Positions 26,463 to 34,755 of a stretch of DNA of 34,879 bases are shown one piece after another. Both the position numbers and the translations under genes were made by a program. Where the stretch lies: contig NZ_JADYTF010000024.1 in NCBI RefSeq assembly GCF_021530995.1, forward strand, positions 1 through 34,879, written 5' to 3'. Positions within the stretch are counted from its first letter, which is position 1. Each line of letters begins with the position of its first letter. Under the pieces are notes generated by a model. The model was not told the origin of the DNA. It made no database searches and saw only the letters and a list, made by a program, of their open reading frames with translations. Origin of the DNA: Bacteroides caecigallinarum. Its GTDB lineage: Bacteria > Bacteroidota > Bacteroidia > Bacteroidales > Bacteroidaceae.

Positions 26463-27698
26463 ATGGAAGAGATTTTTGAACGATTATACGACATGACTGC
26501 GTTCAGCAATATCATTGCCGATCCGCGGTTTATTATAATGTATGCCATAGCTTTCGTACTGCTTTATCTGGGCATAAAGAAACAGTACGAACCGCTGTTG
26601 CTTGTACCGATAGCTTTCGGAGTGTTGCTTGCCAATTTCCCGGGTGGGGAGATGGGAGTGATACAGGCCGACGAGAACGGTATGGTGATGGTGAATGGCG
26701 TGATGAAGAATATATGGGAAATGCCTCTGCATGAGATAGCACACGAACTGGGACTGATGAATTTTATTTATTATATGCTCATCAAGACAGGTTTCCTTCC
26801 GCCGGTAATATTTATGGGTGTGGGTGCGCTGACCGACTTCGGTCCTATGCTGCGTAATCTCCGTCTTTCAATTTTCGGTGCTGCTGCTCAGCTGGGTATT
26901 TTTGCAGTATTGCTTGTTGCCATTATGGTTGGCTTTACTCCCCAGGAAGCTGCTTCATTGGGTATAATAGGTGGAGCTGACGGTCCTACAGCGATATTTA
27001 CTACTATCAAGCTGGCTCCTCATCTGCTTGGTCCTATTGCTATTGCGGCTTATTCCTATATGGCACTTGTTCCTGTAATCATACCATTGGTGGTAAGACT
27101 ATGGTGTAACAAAAAGGAACTCAGTATAAATATGAAGGAGCAGGAAAAGATGTATCCTCCTACTATAGAAATAAAGAACATGCGTGTATTGAAGATAGTA
27201 TTCCCGATAGCGGTTACTACCATTGTGGCTTTGTTTGTGCCAAGTGCAGTTCCGTTGGTAGGTATGCTGATGTTCGGTAATCTGGTGAAGGAAATAGGTT
27301 CGAACACATCACGTCTGTTTGATGCCGCATCAAACAGCATAATGAATGCCGCAACCATTTTCCTTGGTATTTCGGTTGGTGCAACAATGACTACTGACGC
27401 TTTCCTGAACTGGACAACAATAGGTATCGTGATTGGAGGTTTCCTTGCTTTCGGCCTTTCAATATCAGGCGGTATTTTCTTTGTCAAGATCTATAATCTG
27501 TTTACAAAGAAGAAAATCAATCCACTTATCGGTGCTACAGGATTGAGCGCCGTGCCTATGGCGAGCCGTGTGGCAAACGAGATAGCATTGAAATATGACC
27601 CTAAAAACCACGTGTTGCAATATTGTATGGCAAGTAATATCTCCGGAGTGATAGGTTCTGCTGTAGCTGCCGGTGTACTTATTTCTTTCCTAGGATAA
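26463..27698 (+). CDS. oadB: Na+-translocating decarboxylase beta subunit (OadB family)
   Basis: This 411-residue polytopic membrane protein decarboxylates carboxybiotin and pumps Na+ out. It has about nine to eleven hydrophobic segments and the family hallmark GGADGPTAIFTTIKLAP (about 170-186), whose Asp is implicated in sodium transport. The C-terminal GLSAVPMASRVANE and SNISGVIGSAVAAG are also strongly conserved in OadB, MmdB and GcdB. These relatives share the subunit, so the substrate depends on the alpha subunit. Start ATG is 7 bp after the alpha stop. A large palindromic terminator follows. Confidence 0.95.
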   Translation: MEEIFERLYDMTAFSNIIADPRFIIMYAIAFVLLYLGIKKQYEPLLLVPIAFGVLLANFPGGEMGVIQADENGMVMVNGVMKNIWEMPLHEIAHELGLMNFIYYMLIKTGFLPPVIFMGVGALTDFGPMLRNLRLSIFGAAAQLGIFAVLLVAIMVGFTPQEAASLGIIGGADGPTAIFTTIKLAPHLLGPIAIAAYSYMALVPVIIPLVVRLWCNKKELSINMKEQEKMYPPTIEIKNMRVLKIVFPIAVTTIVALFVPSAVPLVGMLMFGNLVKEIGSNTSRLFDAASNSIMNAATIFLGISVGATMTTDAFLNWTTIGIVIGGFLAFGLSISGGIFFVKIYNLFTKKKINPLIGATGLSAVPMASRVANEIALKYDPKNHVLQYCMASNISGVIGSAVAAGVLISFLG

Positions 27699-27753
27699 AT
27701 TAAACCTATAAGGAGACATTATAACTGTCAACCAAAATCAGGAAAAGACAATT

Positions 27754-27810
27754 AATCTCCGTTTAAACGGTGTTTAAACAGTATTTAAACAGTGTTTAAA
27801 CGGAGATTTT
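27754..27810 (+). terminator. Palindromic terminator built from 11-bp GTTTAAAC repeats
   Basis: AATCTCCGTTTAAAC (27754-27768) pairs perfectly with GTTTAAACGGAGATT (27794-27808). The interior pairs again over nine positions, so the whole 55 bp can fold into one long hairpin, followed by TTTT. The element consists of four 11-bp tandem units (GTTTAAACGGT, GTTTAAACAGT, ATTTAAACAGT, GTTTAAACGGA). It lies 55 bp after the beta subunit stop and probably ends that operon. The rest of the 200-bp gap holds the fabI promoter candidate. Confidence 0.75.
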
Positions 27811-27865
27811 ATGTTTCGTTTAATAAAAGAGGTGGAATAATACAAAGTTTGTAAAATAAAATATC

Positions 27866-27873
27866 TATCTTTG
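27866..27873 (+). promoter_or_regulatory. Putative -7 box for fabI
   Basis: TATCTTTG matches TAnnTTTG and lies 26 bp before the fabI ATG, predicting a leader of about 20 nt. A TTTG occurs at 27848-27851, but that spacing is shorter than usual for a -33 element. Confidence 0.45.
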
Positions 27874-27898
27874 CAACAAATTTATCAATTTTGAATAT

Positions 27899-28756
27899 AT
27901 GAGTTATAATTTGCTAAAAGGGAAAAGAGGAATTATCTTCGGTGCCCTGAACGAACAGTCCATAGCATGGAAAGTAGCTGAGAAAGCTGTAGAAGAAGGT
28001 GCGATTATCACATTGTCAAACACTCCTGTTGCAGTGCGTATGGGAGAAGTTTCTGCTTTGGCAGAAAAATTGAATTGTGAGGTTATACCTGCCGACGCAA
28101 CAAGTGTTGAAGATCTTGAAAATGTCTTCAAGCGTTCTATGGAAGTATTGGGAGGAAAGATAGATTTTGTTTTACACTCTATCGGTATGTCTCCAAATGT
28201 TCGTAAGAAACGTACATACGATGATTTGGATTATGATATGTTGGGCAAGACTCTTGATATCTCTGCTGTTTCATTCCACAAGATGATCCAGTCTGCCAAG
28301 AAACTTAATGCTATTAACGAATATGGTTCGATTCTTGCATTGAGTTATGTTGCCGCTCAGCGTACATTCTACGGATACAACGATATGGCTGATGCCAAGG
28401 CTCTGCTTGAATCTATCGCACGTAGCTTTGGATATATTTACGGACGTGAACATCACGTACGTATCAACACTATCTCACAGTCGCCTACTATGACTACTGC
28501 CGGATCAGGAGTAAAGGGTATGGACAAGTTGTTCGACTTTGCAAACCGTATGTCTCCGCTTGGCAATGCTTCTGCAGACGAGTGTGCCGACTACTGTATC
28601 GTGATGTTCTCTGACCTGACAAAGAAGGTTACTATGCAGAACCTCTACCACGATGGTGGTTTCTCAAGTGTAGGTATGAGCCTTCGTGCAATGGCTACAT
28701 ACGAAAAGGGACTTGACGAATATAAAGATGAAAATGGTAACATTATCTACGGATAA
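27899..28756 (+). CDS. fabI: Enoyl-[acyl-carrier-protein] reductase, FabI type
   Basis: This 285-residue short-chain dehydrogenase performs the last step of each fatty-acid elongation cycle, reducing trans-2-enoyl-ACP with NAD(P)H. Visible features are the nucleotide-binding start GIIFGALNEQSIAW (with the FabI-type Ser-Ile-Ala), HSIGMSPN, and the active site with Tyr150, Tyr160 and Lys167 (Y-x6-K, as in FabI of E. coli). The substrate-loop region reads SQSPTMTTAGSGVKG and the end YHDGGFSS. It is slightly longer than E. coli FabI because of a charged C-terminal tail (DEYKDENGNIIYG). First of three closely spaced genes; gldB-like starts 10 bp later. Confidence 0.93.
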   Translation: MSYNLLKGKRGIIFGALNEQSIAWKVAEKAVEEGAIITLSNTPVAVRMGEVSALAEKLNCEVIPADATSVEDLENVFKRSMEVLGGKIDFVLHSIGMSPNVRKKRTYDDLDYDMLGKTLDISAVSFHKMIQSAKKLNAINEYGSILALSYVAAQRTFYGYNDMADAKALLESIARSFGYIYGREHHVRINTISQSPTMTTAGSGVKGMDKLFDFANRMSPLGNASADECADYCIVMFSDLTKKVTMQNLYHDGGFSSVGMSLRAMATYEKGLDEYKDENGNIIYG

Positions 28757-28766
28757 TTGACTTTTA

Positions 28767-29762
28767 ATGCGAAACATTTTAATCATAATATTAAGTTTAT
28801 TAGTGCTTTCTGCCTGTCGCGATGACAGGCAGGAAGACTTTTTTTTATCTGAAGGAAGGGTAAAAATACATAGATATGACAGGCTGCAGTTTGAAGCTTC
28901 AGCTCTGAACAGCTTTACTTCTCTACAGAAGATGAACATGAATTTCCCTCATGCTACAAAACTTCTTATCGAGGATGTATTGGCATTGGGGTCAGTGGAT
29001 GATGAAAAAATCAATGACCGTCTCTGCGCATATTATTCTGATACTTCTCTTGTAAATCTGATGCTTGATGTAGAAGATAAGTATAAGGACCTCGGCAGTT
29101 TTGAAAAAGATCTTACAAAGGGATTTGTGTATCTGAAGAAGAGGATGCCCTCATTTCCGATACCGGTGGTATATTCACAGATTTCAGCTTTGAACCAGTC
29201 TGTTGTGGTGTCTGACAGTCTCATAGGTATAAGTCTTGATAAATACATGGGAGAGGATTATCCTATGTACAAGCGTTATTACTATAACTATCAGAGAGCT
29301 TCGATGAATCCGGAAAGGATTGTTCCAGACTGTTTGTCCTTCTATCTATTAAGTCTTTATCCATTTCCGTGGGAAAGGAATCATCGTACATTGTTTGACT
29401 TGATGATGTATAGAGGCAAAATTGCGTGGATTACGGAGAAAGCTTTGGGTAGTGAGGATTTGGGAACAAAAGTACTCGGCTATAATGATACGCAGTTGGA
29501 GTGGTGCAGAAAAAACAAGAAACAATTCATAGAGTGGGTTAATAAGGCGAATCATCTGGAAAGTACAGATCCTATGATTATTCGTGCCTATTTGCAACCT
29601 ATGCCGAACAGGATATTGAAGGAGGATGTACCTCCTATGATTGGAATATGGCTTGGAATGCAGTATATTGACGAATATATGAAAAAGAACCCGAGTGTTA
29701 CTTTTGAAGAACTTCTGAATAATACTGATTACGAAGGAATGTTGATGGATATTGACATTTAA
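28767..29762 (+). CDS. gldB: GldB-like lipoprotein
   Basis: This 331-residue lipoprotein has a short signal peptide and lipobox (LSAC, Cys17). It resembles GldB, a lipoprotein needed for gliding in Flavobacterium but also kept in non-motile Bacteroidales, where its role is unknown. Recognisable features are the N-terminal IHRYD segment, the central YYNYQRASMNPERIVPDCLSFYL-type stretch with aromatic clusters, and the C-terminal PPMIGIWLGMQYIDEYMKKN. Other gliding or type IX secretion genes are absent from the window. It sits between fabI (10 bp) and the methyltransferase gene (16 bp), which suggests an envelope housekeeping role. Family call is fairly sure; function is not. Confidence 0.8.
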   Translation: MRNILIIILSLLVLSACRDDRQEDFFLSEGRVKIHRYDRLQFEASALNSFTSLQKMNMNFPHATKLLIEDVLALGSVDDEKINDRLCAYYSDTSLVNLMLDVEDKYKDLGSFEKDLTKGFVYLKKRMPSFPIPVVYSQISALNQSVVVSDSLIGISLDKYMGEDYPMYKRYYYNYQRASMNPERIVPDCLSFYLLSLYPFPWERNHRTLFDLMMYRGKIAWITEKALGSEDLGTKVLGYNDTQLEWCRKNKKQFIEWVNKANHLESTDPMIIRAYLQPMPNRILKEDVPPMIGIWLGMQYIDEYMKKNPSVTFEELLNNTDYEGMLMDIDI

Positions 29763-29778
29763 TGTTTGGATGAATTAT

Positions 29779-30483
29779 ATGGAAACAGCATTATATCTAT
29801 TGCCGGTTACATTGGGAGATACTCCTGTTGAAAAAGTTCTGCCGGCATATAATAAGGAGATTATAACGGAGATAAAATATTTCATAGTGGAGGACGTACG
29901 TTCTGCACGCAGATTTCTCAAGAAAGTGGACCGCTCTATAGTTATTGACGACCTGACTTTCTTTACACTCAACAAGCATACTTCTCCTGAAGAAATATCA
30001 GGCTTTCTGAAACCTTTGGCTGAAGGAATTTCTATGGGAGTAATTTCTGAAGCTGGTTGTCCGGCTGTGGCCGATCCGGGAGCTGACGTGGTGGCAATAG
30101 CACAACGTAAGAACTATAAGGTAGTTCCACTCGTAGGTCCGTCGTCAATTATTCTTTCAGTAATGGCATCAGGCTTTAACGGGCAGAGTTTTGCTTTTCA
30201 TGGTTATCTGCCGATAGACGCGAATGACAGACAGAAAAGGCTTAAAGAACTTGAAAGCAGGGTTTATTCTGAAAATCAGACACAATTGTTTATCGAAACT
30301 CCATATAGAAACAATAAGATGATGGAGGATATAATCAAGGCTTGCCGTCCGCAGACAAAGTTGTGTATAGCAGCTAATATTACTTGCGAGGGAGAGTATA
30401 TCAAGACACGTACATTGAAGGAATGGAACGGCAAACTGCCGGATTTATCGAAAATCCCTTGTATATTCCTTATTTACAAATAA
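29779..30483 (+). CDS. SAM-dependent methyltransferase, tetrapyrrole methylase fold (RsmI-like paralogue)
   Basis: I start this 234-residue protein at METALYLLPVTLGD (29779); in-frame TTG (29752) and ATG (29770) codons upstream would overlap or crowd gldB. The N-terminus, the ISEAGCPAVADPGADVV loop and the VPLVGPSSIILSVMASG segment are those of RsmI, which 2'-O-methylates C1402 of 16S rRNA. The protein is shorter than RsmI and the loops differ, and Bacteroidetes commonly carry this short paralogue in addition to true RsmI. The target is therefore uncertain. It is the last gene of the fabI operon, and its final 10 bp overlap the end of the convergent membrane protein gene. Confidence 0.82.
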   Translation: METALYLLPVTLGDTPVEKVLPAYNKEIITEIKYFIVEDVRSARRFLKKVDRSIVIDDLTFFTLNKHTSPEEISGFLKPLAEGISMGVISEAGCPAVADPGADVVAIAQRKNYKVVPLVGPSSIILSVMASGFNGQSFAFHGYLPIDANDRQKRLKELESRVYSENQTQLFIETPYRNNKMMEDIIKACRPQTKLCIAANITCEGEYIKTRTLKEWNGKLPDLSKIPCIFLIYK

Positions 30484-31457
30484 AATTCTTTCCATAGGCT
30501 GGCAGCATTCCTAAGATGTTCCAGCTCTTTTTTTATACACGGATCTATCTGCTGAAGATTGTTTTCTATTTCTTCAAATTTAAAGAATCTTCCGTCAAGT
30601 TTTATGTCGCTTTCAGTCTTTATAGGAAGTATGAAGAGAAGAACGTTATTGCATATTCCACACGAGCACTCTTCGGTGTATTGCAGTATGAAGCGTGGCT
30701 GTACGTTTGTTCCTGAAATTCTTTTGGCAGTTTTCATTGCATATTTTTTACTGTCATCAAAGGTTCCTTCAAGGTTTCTTTCGATAGGGATATCCCATAC
30801 CTGTGAAGTCGGATTTTTTAGTGACAGAAGCAGTCTTCCGTTACATACAGGTGCTATACGGATTATATTATGTCTGGATTTTTCTATTCTCGCTACAAAA
30901 TGTATCCCCAATGTATTTACTATTAGGCATATGATATATATAGACACGGGAACAATATTTATCATGAAAAATCGTCCTTCAGGACTCCAATCATGATTAA
31001 GAGTCTTTATGATATATAGAATCAGAAGATGGATAGAAGAGAGTATTATAATTATTTTTGTTTCAAATTTATATGAGAAACATATTCTAATTCCCAACTT
31101 GCTTACGATGTCCTTGTATAATTCAGGAGCTGTGTAATATATAAATGCAAATGCCATCAGCGAGAATTCCACTGTAGGAGTTATGGTGTTGAGAGGTACA
31201 TATTTATATCCCCAAAAGAGTCTGAGAACAAAACATGTACCTATACCCAGTGTACCAAGCAGGAGAAAAAAATTCAGGTCTTTCATCTTGATAATGTTGT
31301 ATGCAAGCATTATCAGACTCATGAATAATCCCACTCCAAGCATCTCCGTATTAGGAAAGAAGTGCAGACCTATTAATGTGATTATAATTGGTAAAAGCCC
31401 TATTGATACGATTTTGTTTTTAAGGTTCATGCTCATGTTTTGTTTGTTCTCTTTCAT
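30474..31457 (-). CDS. Membrane protein with possible degenerate Nudix-like C-terminal domain
   Basis: I do not recognise this 327-residue protein. About six hydrophobic helices fill residues 13-190 (for example LPIIITLIGLHFF, FFLLLGTLGIGTCFVL, IIIILSSIHLLILYII). The soluble C-terminal part (about 195-327) begins IRIAPVCNGRLLLSLKNP and continues WDIPIERNLEGTFDDSKKYAMKTAKRISG. Spacing and flanking strands recall a Nudix hydrolase domain, but the catalytic box (GxnExnREUxEExGU) is not intact: the REUxEE positions read MKTAKR. If the fold is right, it is probably a binding rather than hydrolytic domain. It is transcribed 39 bp after lipA and ends 10 bp inside the convergent methyltransferase gene. 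A second possible start is the Met at 31436. Confidence 0.7.
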   Translation of the reverse strand: MKENKQNMSMNLKNKIVSIGLLPIIITLIGLHFFPNTEMLGVGLFMSLIMLAYNIIKMKDLNFFLLLGTLGIGTCFVLRLFWGYKYVPLNTITPTVEFSLMAFAFIYYTAPELYKDIVSKLGIRICFSYKFETKIIIILSSIHLLILYIIKTLNHDWSPEGRFFMINIVPVSIYIICLIVNTLGIHFVARIEKSRHNIIRIAPVCNGRLLLSLKNPTSQVWDIPIERNLEGTFDDSKKYAMKTAKRISGTNVQPRFILQYTEECSCGICNNVLLFILPIKTESDIKLDGRFFKFEEIENNLQQIDPCIKKELEHLRNAASLWKEFYL

Positions 31458-31496
31458 TATATATCAAAGTTTCAACAAACAAAATACAGTGATTGT

Positions 31497-32348
31497 TCAT
31501 TTGTGGATGATATGTTTTTCTGCATGATATGACGAACGTACCAATGGACCGCTTTCTACAGTCTTGAATCCCTTGTTTTCTCCTATAATTCTATACTCTT
31601 CGAATTGTTCCGGTGTGACATATTCCGCTACTGGATAATGCTTGTGTGAAGGCTGAAGGTATTGGCCTATTGTCAGTATTTTGCATCCTGCTTCAAGCAA
31701 GTCGTCCATGGTTTCCAGAACTTCTTCCTTTGTCTCGCCAAGTCCTACCATTATTCCCGATTTGGCTGTAATCCCGCTTTCCGAAATCTGTCTTATCACG
31801 CTGAGGCTTGTATCATATTTTGCTACGCTTCTGACCAGTGGACTGATTCTTCTTACGGTCTCCATGTTGTGTGACAGAATATCAGGTCTTGCCTCTATTA
31901 CCAGACTGATCAGTTCAGGCTTGCCCTGGAAGTCCGGTATCAGAGCTTCGATAGTAGTTTCAGTATTGACTTCTTTTATCTTCAGCAGCGTTTTCGCCCA
32001 GTGTGATGCTCCAAGGTCTTCAAGGTCATCTCTGTCAACGGATGTGATAACTGCATGGTTGAGTTTCATTAGTCTGATTGATTCTGCTACGTTTGCCGGT
32101 TCGTTTTCATCGAGTGGGAGAGGCTTTCCAGTACATGTATTGCAGAATTTGCATGAACGCGTACATATGGCTCCGCAAATCATGAATGTAGCCGTACCTT
32201 TTCCCCAGCATTCGCCCATATTGGGACAGCGGCCACTGCTGCATATAGTGTGAAGTTTATGTGTATCTACAATTTTTTTTGTTTCTGCATATCTGGCATT
32301 GGCTCCTATACTTATCTTCAGCCATTCAGGTTTTCTGATGTGTGTCAT
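31497..32348 (-). CDS. lipA: Lipoyl synthase
   Basis: This 283-residue radical-SAM enzyme inserts two sulfurs into octanoyl groups on lipoyl-dependent enzymes. Both iron-sulfur cluster motifs are present: the auxiliary cluster CSSGRCPNMGEC (Cys36, Cys41, Cys47) and the radical-SAM cluster CTRSCKFC (Cys62, Cys66, Cys69). The C-terminal RSSYHAEK supplies the serine ligand of the auxiliary cluster. VITSVDRDDLEDLG and GLGETKEEV are also diagnostic. Length is typical for bacterial LipA. It lies 79 bp after the peptidase gene, separated by a hairpin. No octanoyltransferase gene (lipB) is next to it in the window. Confidence 0.97.
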   Translation of the reverse strand: MTHIRKPEWLKISIGANARYAETKKIVDTHKLHTICSSGRCPNMGECWGKGTATFMICGAICTRSCKFCNTCTGKPLPLDENEPANVAESIRLMKLNHAVITSVDRDDLEDLGASHWAKTLLKIKEVNTETTIEALIPDFQGKPELISLVIEARPDILSHNMETVRRISPLVRSVAKYDTSLSVIRQISESGITAKSGIMVGLGETKEEVLETMDDLLEAGCKILTIGQYLQPSHKHYPVAEYVTPEQFEEYRIIGENKGFKTVESGPLVRSSYHAEKHIIHK

Positions 32349-32378
32349 AGATTATGTTTTAGGTGACAAGTAAATAAG

Positions 32379-32422
32379 TTGACGAGCTGACAAGGCCTGT
32401 TAAGGTCGTGTCAACTCGTCAA
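32379..32422 (-). terminator. Hairpin between the peptidase and lipA
   Basis: TTGACGAG (32379-32386) pairs with CTCGTCAA (32415-32422). After one C/A mismatch TGACA pairs with TGTCA, and inside that a GGCCT/AGGTC pairing closes a GTTA loop. On the minus strand it starts 5 bp past the peptidase stop and is followed by the T-rich ACTTATTT. It may terminate or attenuate before lipA. The nearby words GACAAGT, GACGAGC and GACAAGG look like decayed tandem repeats. Confidence 0.6.
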
Positions 32423-32427
32423 GTGTA

Positions 32428-34629
32428 TTATAGATTTCTGATAAAGAATTCGCTGACTCTTGTCATAAGATGATGCCTTGTGTTTCCTCCGAAAATACTG
32501 TGATTACGGTTTGTATAAATCTGCATATCGAACTGTATTCCGGCCTGTACAAGCGCTTCTGCGTATTCTGCACAGTTCTGATAGTGTACATTGTCGTCGG
32601 CAGTACCATGGATAAGCAAAAGGTTACCTTTCAGGTTTGCTGCTCTGCTGATAGCCGAACCAGCTTCATATCCTTCGGCATTTTCCTTAGGAGTACGCAT
32701 GAATCTTTCCGTATATACAGTGTCGTAGTATTTCCAGCATGAAGGTGCTGCTATAGCAACTCCGGCTTTGAAAGCTCCGCTTCCGTCGCTCATTGACATA
32801 AGTGTGTTATAGCCGCCGAAGCTCCATCCCCATATACCGATTCTCTTGCCGTCAACGTATGGCAGTGAACTCAGGTATTTGGCTGTTTCAACCTGGTCTT
32901 CCGATTCTTTTACTCCCAGATACAGATATGTACATTTTTCGAATTCAGCTCCGCGTCCGCCTGTTCCGCGTCCGTCAACACAGACCATGATGTAGCCTTT
33001 GTCGCACATATATGCTTCGAACATACCACCGTCGCCGAAACTTCCGATACCCCATTTGTCGAGTACCTGCTGTGAGCCCGGACCGCTGTACTGGTGCATG
33101 ATTACTGGATATTTCTTGCTAGGATTGAAATCTACAGGCTTCATTATCCAACCGTTCAATTCTGTTCCGTTGCTTGTCTTGAAAGTGAAGAATTCTTTCT
33201 GTGGCAAGTTCAGAGATTTAGTTTCTTCTTTAAGTTCCTTATTGTCGAGCAGAGTTACAATCTCTTTTCCCTTATTGTTGTTGATGGTGATAAGGGTAGG
33301 AGTAGTCATGTTTGAGAAAGTATTGATGAAATAATCCATGTTGCTGCTGAAGATGGCATTGTTTGTACCTTCTCTCATTGACAGTTTTGTTACTTCACCT
33401 TTCTTGTTGACTTTGAAAATAGCAGTTCTAAGAGGGCTGTTGTCGTATCCTCTGTAATAGAATTCATTTGTTTTCTGGTTCCAACCGAGGAAGTCTGTCA
33501 CTTCGTATTTCCCTTTTGTGATCTGTCTTACAAGGTTACCGCCTATGGTGTAAAGATACAGATGATTGAATCCGTCTCTTTCGCTCATCATTACTATATT
33601 GTCTGTGTAGAACTTGATGTTGGCGTATGCAGGCTCCTTGATGTATTGTTCTGCCTCGTCACGAATTGTCAGTTTGCAGATTCCGCTTCTAGGATTTGCC
33701 ATATACATGTCGAATCTGTTCTGGTGACGGTTTAGAGTCATAATAGCCAGTTTTTCCGGATCAGATGTGAACTTGATGCGAGGAATATACCCGTCTTCGT
33801 CAAGAGGCAGGTCCATTTTTCTTGTAACCTTGCTCTTTATATCAAAAGTGTGTACTGTGACTTTAGAGTTTACTTCTCCAGCTTTAGGATATTTGTATTC
33901 GTAAGCCCCAGAATAGTATTCATATTCGCTTTTTTCAGGTGCCATACCTTTATACCATGGGAAGGAGAACTGTTTTACCTGGCTTTCGTCGAATCTGATG
34001 TATGCTATCATCTTACTGTCTGCACTGAACTCGAAAGCTCTGTTGAATCCGAATTCTTCTTCGTAAACCCAGTCCGGGATACCGTTGAGAACTTTGTTGT
34101 ATTCGCCGTCCTTTGTCACCTGCGATTCACTATTTCCGAAAAGAAGTTTCACAAGGAAAATGTTATTGTTTCTTACGAATGCTATCTGGAAACCGTCAGG
34201 AGAGAACAGAGGAGCCTGTTGTGGACCGTTTTTTGAAAGAGGTTCTATCTTGTTGTTTTTAACATTATAAATATAATATTCGGCTGTAAACGAGCGTCTG
34301 TAGATAGGCTTTGTTTCTGTCTGGATAAGGATAAGTTTTTCATCCGGTGACATGATATAGTCGTCGAATGATTTAAGACTGCAGTCGCGTGCTGTTGTAA
34401 CATCGAAAACTGTACCTACTTCCTTTCCTGTCTTGAATGAGTATTTTACAATTCTTTTTTTGTCGGCACTGATTTGTGTATAATGTTCACCATCGAGCAT
34501 TGGTCTCAAACCGTAAATGCTTTTTGCACGGTAAGTTCCATTTGCTACATCCTTAAGTGTAACTTTTTCTGCATGAATGCCGAATGTCAACCCGACAATC
34601 ATTAGTAACAGAGTGAATAATCTTTTCAT
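32428..34629 (-). CDS. Dipeptidyl peptidase IV-type serine peptidase (S9B)
   Basis: This 733-residue exported peptidase removes dipeptides or tripeptides after proline from peptide N-termini. I start it at MKRLFTLLLMIVG (34629); an in-frame TTG two codons upstream is less likely. A signal peptide ends near Ala20. The N-terminal beta-propeller (about 40-470) includes the substrate-anchoring acidic pair in WVYEEEFGF. The alpha/beta-hydrolase domain has the nucleophile in GWSFGGY (Ser603), the Asp in HGTADDNVH (Asp678) and the His in NRNHSIF (His710). Length and order are those of DPP-IV and the related prolyl tripeptidyl peptidase. Whether it is cell-surface or periplasmic is unclear. It starts 18 bp after the stop of an apparently interrupted gene, so its native promoter may have been displaced. 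Confidence 0.93.
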   Translation of the reverse strand: MKRLFTLLLMIVGLTFGIHAEKVTLKDVANGTYRAKSIYGLRPMLDGEHYTQISADKKRIVKYSFKTGKEVGTVFDVTTARDCSLKSFDDYIMSPDEKLILIQTETKPIYRRSFTAEYYIYNVKNNKIEPLSKNGPQQAPLFSPDGFQIAFVRNNNIFLVKLLFGNSESQVTKDGEYNKVLNGIPDWVYEEEFGFNRAFEFSADSKMIAYIRFDESQVKQFSFPWYKGMAPEKSEYEYYSGAYEYKYPKAGEVNSKVTVHTFDIKSKVTRKMDLPLDEDGYIPRIKFTSDPEKLAIMTLNRHQNRFDMYMANPRSGICKLTIRDEAEQYIKEPAYANIKFYTDNIVMMSERDGFNHLYLYTIGGNLVRQITKGKYEVTDFLGWNQKTNEFYYRGYDNSPLRTAIFKVNKKGEVTKLSMREGTNNAIFSSNMDYFINTFSNMTTPTLITINNNKGKEIVTLLDNKELKEETKSLNLPQKEFFTFKTSNGTELNGWIMKPVDFNPSKKYPVIMHQYSGPGSQQVLDKWGIGSFGDGGMFEAYMCDKGYIMVCVDGRGTGGRGAEFEKCTYLYLGVKESEDQVETAKYLSSLPYVDGKRIGIWGWSFGGYNTLMSMSDGSGAFKAGVAIAAPSCWKYYDTVYTERFMRTPKENAEGYEAGSAISRAANLKGNLLLIHGTADDNVHYQNCAEYAEALVQAGIQFDMQIYTNRNHSIFGGNTRHHLMTRVSEFFIRNL

Positions 34630-34647
34630 GCGCAAATAAATTTAGTG

Positions 34648-34752
34648 TTAAAGTTCTTTCTCTTCTTCTATTTTTATACTGTCTTCCTTTTCAACTTCTT
34701 CTTTTGTTGCCTGCTGTACTGGAATATTGCTTATGTCATTGCTTTTATCTTC
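34648..34752 (-). pseudogene. 3' remnant of a gene interrupted by an insertion sequence
   Basis: Minus-strand codons from 34752 down to a TAA at 34648 encode 34 residues ending ATKEEVEKEDSIKIEEEKEL, an acidic and lysine-rich, coding-like tail. No start codon precedes it: upstream the frame runs directly into the TGA of the transposase. It therefore looks like the C-terminal end of a host gene cut by the insertion sequence. The product is unknown. Only 18 bp separate it from the peptidase ATG, suggesting the two once formed an operon. Confidence 0.6.
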
Positions 34753-34755
34753 GGT

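Noticed and set aside
30474-30483. Ten-base overlap of the convergent methyltransferase and membrane protein genes as a sign of a sequencing error
   Set aside because: Both reading frames are intact and end in typical C-termini; short tail overlaps of convergent genes are common.
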